Positions 1 to 5,165 of a stretch of 5,165 nucleotides of DNA are shown here, piece by piece. Source of the stretch: Candidatus Bathyarchaeota archaeon (GTDB lineage Archaea > Thermoproteota > Bathyarchaeia > RBG-16-48-13 > JAGMEO01); assembly GCA_030602965.1 (NCBI GenBank), contig JAUVYS010000106.1, positions 1 through 5,165 on the forward strand, read 5' to 3'. Both the position numbers and the translations under genes were made by a program. Each line of letters opens with the position of its first letter. Position 1 is the first letter of the stretch. The notes below the pieces were generated by a model, which searched no databases, had not been told where the DNA came from, and worked only from the letters and a program-made list of their open reading frames with translations.

Positions 1-967
1 TGACTTCTTGGAGGTCTAAGTTGTAGCTTGAGGGTAAACCTTTCAGCATGGTTGTAGCCTTCAAGAAGTTTCCTACTGTTTGACTTGTTCTTGCACGAAT
101 AACTTCAAGAAGATCCGGATTCTTTTTTTGGGGCATGATGCTGCTAGTTGAAGAATAACTTTCAGGAATCTCTATGACTCCAAATTCATAGGAGCTCCAA
201 ATAATTAGGTCTTCAACAAGTCGACCTATATTTGTTGACATAATTGTAAGAGCTGCTAGAACATCCAATACGAAATCTCTGGAAGTAACTGCGTCAATTG
301 AATTTTCAACTAAACCTTCAAAGCCTAATAATTTTGCTACTCTTTCTCGATTTATTGGAAAACTGGTCGTAGCTAATGCTCCAGCACCCATAGGTGATTT
401 GTTTACCCTGGAATAGGCTTCCATAAGTCTTTCAAGGTCTCTTTCAAATGCGTCCACATGTGATAGGAGGTAATGAGCGAACGTTATAGGTTGAGCTGGC
501 TGCAGATGTGTGTAACCGAGAATAACAGTCATAACATGTTTTTCAGATAGCTCGACCATGTTTTTTTGTAGATTTATTAACGAACCAGATAAATTAAGGA
601 GTTCAGTTCTTAATTCCATTCTTATTGCTGTGGATACTTGATCGTTTCTGCTTTTTCCAATCTGAAGGTTTCCTCCGATCTTTGATCCAACTAAATCGAT
701 AACTTGCTCTTCAACCTGCATGTGTGCATCTTCAAATGAATCGGAAGTTTTAGTATCCTTGACTTTGCTTAAAGCTTTTAATATTTTACTTGCATCTTCG
801 TTTTCAATAATACCCTGTTCCGCAAGCATCTTCGTGTGAGCTAGGTTGATCCTAATGATGTGCCCTAACAATTTTTGATCTGACACTGCTGAGGAGATGT
901 ACTTTATCACATCTTCTCTTGTAGAAGTTATTCTTCCACCTCGCAGAAGTTTAGACGCTTCCACCAC
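1..967 (-). CDS. argH: argininosuccinate lyase, 3' end cut by window edge
   Basis: This enzyme cleaves argininosuccinate to arginine and fumarate, the last step of arginine synthesis, in the cytoplasm; it belongs to the fumarase/aspartase superfamily. I translated the frame by hand: about 322 residues with no internal stop. Seen motifs, numbered from the chosen start: GNLQIGKSRNDQVST near 100, YTHLQPAQPITFAHY near 152-166 with the catalytic-type Thr153-His154, SPMGAGALATTSFPINRER near 190-208, SIDAVTSRDFV, and the superfamily signature SSIMPQKKNPD at 275-285 with the mobile-loop serine. Roughly the last 130-170 residues lie beyond the left edge. No ATG fits the N-terminus. I chose the GTG at 965-967, with AAGG at 977-980 as ribosome site and an in-frame TAG just upstream at 971-973. 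The adjacent GTG at 962-964 is equally possible. The start lies inside the end of the aminotransferase gene, so translation is probably coupled. Identity is secure; the exact start is not. Confidence 0.93.
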   Translation of the reverse strand, partial: MVEASKLLRGGRITSTREDVIKYISSAVSDQKLLGHIIRINLAHTKMLAEQGIIENEDASKILKALSKVKDTKTSDSFEDAHMQVEEQVIDLVGSKIGGNLQIGKSRNDQVSTAIRMELRTELLNLSGSLINLQKNMVELSEKHVMTVILGYTHLQPAQPITFAHYLLSHVDAFERDLERLMEAYSRVNKSPMGAGALATTSFPINRERVAKLLGFEGLVENSIDAVTSRDFVLDVLAALTIMSTNIGRLVEDLIIWSSYEFGVIEIPESYSSTSSIMPQKKNPDLLEVIRARTSQTVGNFLKATTMLKGLPSSYNLDLQEV

Positions 968-2294
968 CTTCTACAACCTTCGTCGACTCGAAAATTATCT
1001 CTAAGCCTTTATCAAGATTCTCCTGTGAGATGTTTAAAGGAGGAGCTATTCTTATGCAACTATCACCAACTGGCAAGAGTATTAGACCCCTTTTGAAAGC
1101 TTCTATTGCGATCTCATCTGTTTTCTTTATAGCTTTCTCCTTAGTCTCTTTGTCCTTAACAAACTCTATTCCAATCATCAAGCCTTTTCCTCTGACATCA
1201 CCCACGATGCTGCTTTTCTCCTTAAACTCTCCTAATCTTTTTAATGCATACTCACCAAGCTTAGCTGCCTTTTCAGCTATATTTTCACTCTGCATAACTT
1301 CAAGTTTTGCTAATGAAGCTGCACATGCTAATACATTCCCACCATAAGTATTAGAATGAGAACTTGATCCCTCACTCCACTCAGCAGTATCTGACTTTGC
1401 CACAGTGGCACCAATAGGAATGCCACCAGATAATCCTTTGGCTAAGCATATAATGTCTGGTTGAACATTGAATAATTCACTTGCAAACATTCTTCCTGTT
1501 CTACCGAATCCAGCTTGAACTTCATCCATTATGAAGATTAGATTGTTTTCATGACATATTTTCTGTAGTTTCAAATGGAACTCCATTGGTGGAACTATGT
1601 AGCCTGCCTCCCCTTGAATTGGCTCAACAATCAGTGCAGCTATGTCTTCCTTAGGATAGTGATGTAAGAATACCTCTTCAATGTATGAAGCACACTACAT
1701 ATCACATTCTGGGTATTTCATTCCATAAAGGCAGCGATAACAATAAGCAAATGGCACATGCATGACTGAAGGCACAAGTGGAAGGTAATGTTTTTTCTGA
1801 GCTGCCTTACATGCACTTAAGCTCAACGCACCAAAAGTTCTTCCATGAAAAGCACCAAGGAACGAGATCATTCCTGGTTTCTTTGCCTTCCATCTTGCCA
1901 TTTTATAGGCACATTCAACGGACTCTGCGCCACTATTACTAAAGAAAACCTTTTTTTCAAAGTTGCCTGGTGTGATCTGTACCAATTTTTCAGCTAACTC
2001 AACTTGAAGTTCATTATAAAAGTCGTTGCCAGCAAAGTGAGTTAGCTTATAAGCTTGTGAATTAATGGCTTCAACTACTTTTGGATGATTGTAACCAATA
2101 TTGGTAACGGCAACAGCTGAGGAGAAGTCGATGAAGCTGTTTCCATCAACATCCTCTACAATGTCTCCTTTTGCTTTGTATCCCACCAAGGGATAAGGAA
2201 CCATTGTTGTGGATAGAATCACTTTGTTATGTCGTTCTATGATCTCTTTGGCACGTGGGCCAGGTTTGTAATGTGATTTTATTTCATTTTTCAT
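951..2294 (-). CDS. class III PLP aminotransferase (GabT/ArgD-like), interrupted by one in-frame TAG
   Basis: This is a fold-type I PLP enzyme that moves an amino group from an omega- or alpha-amino donor, such as 4-aminobutyrate, ornithine or acetylornithine, to a 2-oxo acid. Read across the TAG, the frame gives 447 codons, normal for archaeal GabT-like members. Motifs: SNSGAESVECA at 119-129 (cofactor phosphate site), FHGRTFGALS at 149-158, EPIQGEAGYIVPP ending at 236, MDEVQAGFGRTGR at 256-268 (Asp257 contacts the pyridine nitrogen), LAKGLSGG with the Schiff-base Lys286, NTYGGN with Thr316, and CIRIAPP with Arg415, the likely substrate-carboxylate arginine. A cysteine group sits at 185, 188, 197 and 201. 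The only interruption is codon 200 (TAG); the 36 codons after it (1587-1694) are open and conserved in type. The ATG overlaps the argG TGA as ATGA, with GGAAGG at 2305-2310 upstream; the gene ends in TAA. If TAG stops translation the product is a useless 199-residue fragment. Position between argG and argH suggests an arginine-related role, but the substrate cannot be read from sequence and it is not a classic short ArgD. Confidence 0.85.
1695..1697 (-). other. in-frame amber (TAG) codon within the aminotransferase gene
   Basis: Plus-strand CTA at 1695-1697 reads TAG in the aminotransferase frame, giving Y-P-E-C-D-M-[TAG]-C-A-S-Y-I-E-E. There is no frameshift and no other stop. Possible meanings are pyrrolysine or another decoding, a sense codon altered by error (TAC or TAT Tyr, TGG Trp and CAG Gln are each one base away), or a recent nonsense mutation. 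The presence of the codon is certain; its meaning is not. Confidence 0.95.
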
Positions 2295-3496
2295 TTCTTT
2301 TTCGCCTTCCTTTTCACAATATTAGCTGTTTTTGTAGCTAAACCCCAAATTTCAATGAACCCTGGAGACCACGCTTGATCGAACGTTGTATCAACATTGT
2401 ATGTTGCCAAGTCGTGGTTGTACAAGGACATTGGTGAGGAACGTCCTACAACTTGAGAGTTTCCTTTGTACAACTTCAGTTTGACGTCTCCAGAGACACA
2501 TGTTTGAGTTTTGTTAATAAACGCTTCCAAGTCATTCTTTAAAGGATCCATCCATAGACCTGAATAAACTAGAAATGCCCATTTGGCGTCTATTATTTGT
2601 TTGAATTGAACCTCGTGTCGCGTTAAAACCATTTTCTCTAAATCAAAATGAGCATCTAATAGCACAGTGGCAGCAGGGCACTCATAGACCTCTCTTGACT
2701 TGATTCCTACAAGACGATCTTCCATGTGGTCTATTAAACCTACACCATGGGTACCCACAATCTGGTTTAAAGTCATTATGAGTTCAGCAGGCTTAAGATT
2801 CTCATCATCGATTGCTTTGGGGGATCCTTTTTCGAACGTGATGGTTATATATTTTGGCTCATCTGGTGCTTTTTCAGGTAAAGTTATCCATTTGAAAACA
2901 TCTTTCGGAGGTTCTTGATCTGGAATATCAAGAACCCCACATTCTATAGAACGACCCCAAAGATTTTCATCAATACTGTAAGGGCTATTATGAGTGACTG
3001 GGACGGGGATTCCATTATCCTCGGCGAACTTTATCTCTTCGTCTCTTGAGAGGTTCCACTCACGAACAGGGGCAATTATATTCAAATCTGGTGCCAAGGA
3101 CTTGATTGTTACATCGAAACGAACCTGATCGTTACCTTTACCAGTACATCCGTGGGCAACATTTGACACTCCCTCTTTTTTTGCGATTTCAACCAATTTT
3201 GATGCGATCAGTGGTCTAGATAATGCGCTATTAAGAGGATATTTTCCTCCATATAGAGCATTTGCCTTTATGGCAGGAAACACATATTTTTCAGCAAACT
3301 CATCTTTCCCGTCTAATGAGTAATGTTTGACGGCTCCTAGTTTTTCTGCTTTTTCTCCAATAGCTTTAAAGTCTGCTTTTTGACCGACCTCCACAGTAAC
3401 GGTTATAACATTTAGACTGTATTCTTTCTGAAGCCATTTGATCGATACTGATGTGTCGAGTCCCCCAGAATACGCTAGGACTACGAGGTCTTTCAA
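2291..3496 (-). CDS. argG: argininosuccinate synthase
   Basis: This enzyme joins citrulline and aspartate, using ATP and releasing AMP and pyrophosphate, to make argininosuccinate, the substrate of ArgH encoded two genes downstream. It has 401 residues, the usual family length. The N-terminal ATP-pyrophosphatase loop AYSGGLDTS is at 8-16. Further family blocks are YPLNSALSRPLIA at 86-98, AHGCTGKGNDQVRF at 114-127 and YSIDENLWGRSIECG at 173-187; VGRSSPMSLYNHDLATYN lies near the C-terminus. The start codon is TTG at 3494-3496, backed by GTGGGAG at 3503-3509 six bases upstream and by an in-frame stop at 3515-3517; the N-terminus then aligns with the usual short lead into the P-loop. The protein ends in a lysine-rich tail (KRKAKKK). 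Its TGA overlaps the aminotransferase ATG as ATGA. It is the first gene of the operon, read from the divergent promoter region at about 3526-3562. Confidence 0.97.
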   Translation of the reverse strand: MKDLVVLAYSGGLDTSVSIKWLQKEYSLNVITVTVEVGQKADFKAIGEKAEKLGAVKHYSLDGKDEFAEKYVFPAIKANALYGGKYPLNSALSRPLIASKLVEIAKKEGVSNVAHGCTGKGNDQVRFDVTIKSLAPDLNIIAPVREWNLSRDEEIKFAEDNGIPVPVTHNSPYSIDENLWGRSIECGVLDIPDQEPPKDVFKWITLPEKAPDEPKYITITFEKGSPKAIDDENLKPAELIMTLNQIVGTHGVGLIDHMEDRLVGIKSREVYECPAATVLLDAHFDLEKMVLTRHEVQFKQIIDAKWAFLVYSGLWMDPLKNDLEAFINKTQTCVSGDVKLKLYKGNSQVVGRSSPMSLYNHDLATYNVDTTFDQAWSPGFIEIWGLATKTANIVKRKAKKK

Positions 3497-3502
3497 CTTT
3501 TT

Positions 3503-3509
3503 CTCCCAC
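3503..3509 (-). promoter_or_regulatory. ribosome binding site of argG (supports TTG start)
   Basis: On the minus strand this reads GTGGGAG, six bases before the TTG at 3494-3496. It is a good match to an anti-Shine-Dalgarno partner and decides the non-ATG start, since no ATG or GTG lies between it and the conserved P-loop. Confidence 0.7.
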
Positions 3510-3540
3510 TTTTTCTAATGATGAAACGTTATTGAACTAG

Positions 3541-3562
3541 CAAAAACCTTATATAATTTTTG
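3541..3562. promoter_or_regulatory. palindromic TATA element with A-rich flanks, shared by the divergent genes
   Basis: The 8-mer TTATATAA at 3549-3556 is its own reverse complement. It is flanked by CAAAAA at 3541-3546 and TTTTTG at 3557-3562, so each strand shows an A-rich block before the TATA box, as expected of an archaeal TFB-recognition element. Archaeal transcription usually starts about 25-27 bases from the box. That predicts starts near 3579 on plus (about 20-nt leader to 3600) and near 3526 on minus (about 30-nt leader to 3496). Either leader length is reasonable, so one box could serve both directions. The element is seen directly; the start sites are inferred. Confidence 0.6.
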
Positions 3563-3606
3563 GTCATTTTACCATTTTCTATAGAATAAGTGACTAATTT
3601 TGGTCA
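3558..3606. promoter_or_regulatory. candidate operator region: repeated TTTTGGTCA and a TGGT-N6-ACCA inverted repeat
   Basis: TTTTGGTCA occurs at 3558-3566 and again at 3598-3606, exactly 40 bp apart, the first touching the TATA region and the second covering the TTG start of the HTH-ACT gene. TGGT at 3561-3564 and ACCA at 3571-3574 form an inverted repeat between TATA box and predicted plus-strand start. This placement would suit repression or autoregulation, but the motifs are short and AT-rich, so chance is not excluded. Confidence 0.3.
3588..3593 (+). promoter_or_regulatory. weak ribosome binding site of the HTH-ACT gene
   Basis: AAGTGA lies six bases before the TTG at 3600-3602, one mismatch from the AGGTGA part of a Shine-Dalgarno sequence. 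The in-frame TGA at 3591-3593 inside it limits the start to the TTG or a nearby minor start codon. Confidence 0.5.
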
Positions 3607-4268
3607 ATTCAATCTCAAGAGTTGTACAAAGCCTAATAGACAGCGATCTCTCAATCCAAGATGCATTAAACCGTAACTATGGAAATTACAGCGCAATAGC
3701 TAGGATTCTAAAACCTAAGATAGAAGAAATACTCGGACACAAAGTGAAGCTCGAAGGCATTATAACCTCAGTTAAAAGAGCTAAAACTAAACATATACTC
3801 CAGCACGAAGACCTGAAGAAAGTAATAGCTGATAGCGTCATTAACTTGAGAACAGATGTAGCAAAGATCACTGTAGAAAAAACCAGCAAAAACCTAAAAG
3901 CCATAAGAGAAAACCTTGCAAGTTACTCAGAAGAATTTTTCCAAATCTTAGAAGGAACATCAGCCATAACACTCATATTTGACCAAAAACTGTTCGACCA
4001 AGTTAAATCAATGTTTACAACAGAAAACATACTTGATGAAAAACAAGATCTCGCAGCCATCATAGTCCACAGTCCTAAAGAAATAATCAAAATACCGGGA
4101 TGTGCCATCGCCTTCTACAACCCCGTATCCAGGAATCACATTAACATAGAAGAAACAATGAGTTGCTACACAGACACAATAATAATTTTAAAAATGGAAA
4201 ATGTTGGAAGAGCTTTCAATGTCTTAACAGACTTAAAGAATGAGTCAAGAAAATCAAAAATAAAATAA
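3600..4268 (+). CDS. predicted HTH-ACT domain protein, possible amino-acid-responsive regulator
   Basis: This protein has 222 residues and no signal peptide or membrane segment, so it is probably cytoplasmic. Residues about 1-62 look like a helical helix-turn-helix type domain (short helices, then NYSAIARILKPKIEEILG at 29-46 and LEGIITSVKRA at 51-61). Residues about 83-145 are charged and helical, then ITLIFDQKLFDQVKSMF, which may be a degenerate ACT-like unit. The clearest part is 150-212: DLAAIIVHSPKEIIKIPG, NHINIEETMSCYTDTIIIL at 179-197, then AFNVLTDL. This matches the ACT pattern beta-alpha-beta-beta-alpha-beta seen in aspartokinase tails and archaeal ACT proteins. ACT domains commonly bind amino acids. 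The gene is divergent from argG across 103 bp, so regulation of the arginine operon, of itself, or both is a reasonable inference; no target is proven. The TTG start is chosen because of the stop at 3591-3593 and the weak ribosome site; the gene ends in TAA. The tail is lysine-rich. Confidence 0.8.
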   Translation: MVNSISRVVQSLIDSDLSIQDALNRNYGNYSAIARILKPKIEEILGHKVKLEGIITSVKRAKTKHILQHEDLKKVIADSVINLRTDVAKITVEKTSKNLKAIRENLASYSEEFFQILEGTSAITLIFDQKLFDQVKSMFTTENILDEKQDLAAIIVHSPKEIIKIPGCAIAFYNPVSRNHINIEETMSCYTDTIIILKMENVGRAFNVLTDLKNESRKSKIK

Positions 4269-4280
4269 AATAACGAAAAC
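4250..4280 (-). terminator. T-rich terminator of the aconitase transcript
   Basis: Read on the minus strand, this stretch just past the aconitase TAA is a series of T runs (TTTTCGTTATTTTATTTTATTTTTGATTTTC). No stable hairpin is obvious, as is common for archaeal termination at T tracts. It overlaps the 3' end of the convergent HTH-ACT gene. Confidence 0.5.
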
Positions 4281-4297
4281 AGATTCAATTATTGGAT

Positions 4298-5165
4298 TTA
4301 AAACAATTTTTGTTTCTTGGTCCTTATGAAGTTTATAAGGCCACCTGCTCTCAATATTCGAAGTTGTCTTCGGGTCAAACTGTGATGCACTGGAATATTC
4401 AATTTTTCTGTCCTATTTCTTAGAATTTGTTCTTGTTCTAGCTTATTAATATCAACTTCAAGAAAATCACTCATTGATAGGTTGTCATAATCTAGCGAAT
4501 TTTGAAACATAAGTGGAATGATGCCAAAATTTATGAGGTTTGCTAAGTAAATTCTAGAGAAAGACTTTGCTATAACACCTTTAACACCTAAATACATTGG
4601 AGCTATAGCGGCGTGTTCCCGACTTGAACCTTGACCATAATTTTCACCAGCTACAATGAACCCTCCGTTCTTCTCTTTAGCTCTATGTGCAAATTTTGAA
4701 TCGACCTGTTCAAAGATATGCTCAGCAATAGCTGGAATATTGGATCTTAAAGGCAATATCTTAGCTCCAGATGGTAAGATGTGATCCGTAGTTATATTAT
4801 CGCCAACCTTGATCAATACTTCTCCCTCTAATTTCTTGGGCAGTTCTCCTCTGATGGGTACAGGTTTAATGTTTGGCCCGCGAATAATCTTCTCTTTACT
4901 TGGTGTTTTAGATGGATATACAAACAAGTTATCATTAACAACGAATTTTGTTAGCATAGCAATTTTTGGTGCTTCACCAAGTCTACGTGGATCACTCAAG
5001 ACTCCTTTCAAAGCAGTTGCTGTAGCAGTCTCTGGGCTTACAAGATAGATCTGTGCATCTGCAGTTCCAGATCGCCCTTTGAAATTTCGATTGAATGTTC
5101 TTACGCTTACCCCCCCAGTTGCAGGAGCTTGACCCATACCAATACAGGGGCCACAAGCTGCTTCA
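4298..5165 (-). CDS. aconitate hydratase, monomeric 'Aquifex-type', 5' end cut by window edge
   Basis: This enzyme interconverts citrate and isocitrate through cis-aconitate in the TCA cycle, using a [4Fe-4S] cluster. The last 288 residues are visible. The frame is open to the right edge, so the methionine at 5135-5137 is internal. It begins with EAACGPCIGMG, holding two of the three cluster cysteines (C-x2-C), followed by TFNRNFKGRSG with the two conserved active-site-region arginines and YLVSPETATATA. After a linker comes the swivel domain: GDNITTDHILPSGAKILPLR, ENYGQGSSREHAA with the catalytic-type Ser and Arg, then VIAKSFSRIYLANLINFGIIPL. Large-subunit and swivel parts are on one chain. 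Archaeal isopropylmalate and homoaconitate dehydratases are usually split in two, so fusion favours aconitase, and the GAKILPLRSNIPAI stretch resembles the 'Aquifex-type' subfamily. A related hydro-lyase substrate cannot be fully excluded. It ends in TAA and converges on the HTH-ACT gene with a 29-nt gap. Confidence 0.9.
   Translation of the reverse strand, partial: EAACGPCIGMGQAPATGGVSVRTFNRNFKGRSGTADAQIYLVSPETATATALKGVLSDPRRLGEAPKIAMLTKFVVNDNLFVYPSKTPSKEKIIRGPNIKPVPIRGELPKKLEGEVLIKVGDNITTDHILPSGAKILPLRSNIPAIAEHIFEQVDSKFAHRAKEKNGGFIVAGENYGQGSSREHAAIAPMYLGVKGVIAKSFSRIYLANLINFGIIPLMFQNSLDYDNLSMSDFLEVDINKLEQEQILRNRTEKLNIPVHHSLTRRQLRILRAGGLINFIRTKKQKLF
4307..4318 (+). terminator. T-rich terminator of the HTH-ACT transcript
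   Basis: TTTTTGTTTCTT on the plus strand begins 39 bases after the HTH-ACT stop codon. It lies within the last codons of the convergent aconitase gene. It is a typical T-tract archaeal terminator candidate without a clear stem. Confidence 0.45.

Noticed and set aside
1030..1347. Plus-strand open frame of 105 codons opposite the aminotransferase
   Set aside because: It is a mirror of the conserved minus-strand gene; its hydrophobic translation comes from reverse-complement codons.
1681..1700. Small inverted repeat ATGTA (1681-1685) and TACAT (1696-1700) around the TAG as a readthrough hairpin
   Set aside because: Five A/U-rich pairs with a ten-base loop would be very weak, and the TAG partly lies in the stem. 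Such a repeat is expected by chance.
951..2294. Reading the aminotransferase as two separate genes (951-1586 and 1695-2294)
   Set aside because: Both pieces are in one frame with 36 open, family-like codons between the TAG and the internal ATG at 1584-1586. Neither piece alone holds a complete PLP site, and no ribosome site or gene boundary is apparent at 1586.
2700..2918. Plus-strand open frame opposite argG
   Set aside because: It is antisense to conserved argG codons, with no recognisable domain and no promoter or ribosome site.
3686..4108. Two minus-strand open frames (3686-3904, 3923-4108) opposite the HTH-ACT gene
   Set aside because: The plus-strand ACT domain is convincing; the antisense frames show no family features.
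4809..5048. Plus-strand open frame opposite aconitase
   Set aside because: It is antisense to well-conserved aconitase sequence and has no independent support.
1..5165. CRISPR arrays, insertion sequences, tRNA or rRNA genes, prophage genes
   Set aside because: No regular spaced repeats, transposase motifs, terminal repeats or tRNA cloverleaf were seen; the window is almost wholly filled by metabolic genes.

Overview
The window looks like a piece of an archaeal chromosome, moderately AT-rich, probably from an uncultivated lineage. The clues are an archaeal-type TATA element between divergent genes, T-tract terminators, a GabT-like class III aminotransferase of the archaeal kind with a cysteine cluster, an HTH-ACT protein of a type I associate with archaea, and a one-chain 'Aquifex-type' aconitase. 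The exact lineage cannot be fixed from this sequence.

Layout. The left two-thirds is one tightly packed minus-strand operon read right to left: argG (argininosuccinate synthase, 3496-2291), a class III PLP aminotransferase (2294-951) and argH (argininosuccinate lyase, from about 967 and running off the left edge). The genes overlap (ATGA at the first junction, about 17 nt at the second), so translation is probably coupled. ArgG and ArgH perform the last two steps of arginine synthesis, citrulline + aspartate to argininosuccinate to arginine + fumarate. The aminotransferase may supply or recycle an omega-amino intermediate such as ornithine. A 103-nt divergent intergenic region (3497-3599) with a palindromic TATA box separates this operon from a plus-strand gene (3600-4268) for a protein with a helical, HTH-like N-terminus and a C-terminal ACT domain, a plausible amino-acid-sensing regulator. 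It converges on the 3' part of an aconitase gene (minus strand, 5165-4298) that runs off the right edge.

The outstanding observation is that the aminotransferase frame is interrupted only by one in-frame TAG (1695-1697, codon 200). The frame continues unshifted for 247 more sense codons and keeps the active-site residues. All four gene ends visible in the window use TAA or TGA, none TAG. Pyrrolysine or another amber decoding is therefore a real possibility, alongside a sequencing error or recent nonsense mutation. It cannot be decided without the rest of the genome. Stretches without a gene are short: 3497-3599 (promoter region) and 4269-4297 (convergent 3' ends).
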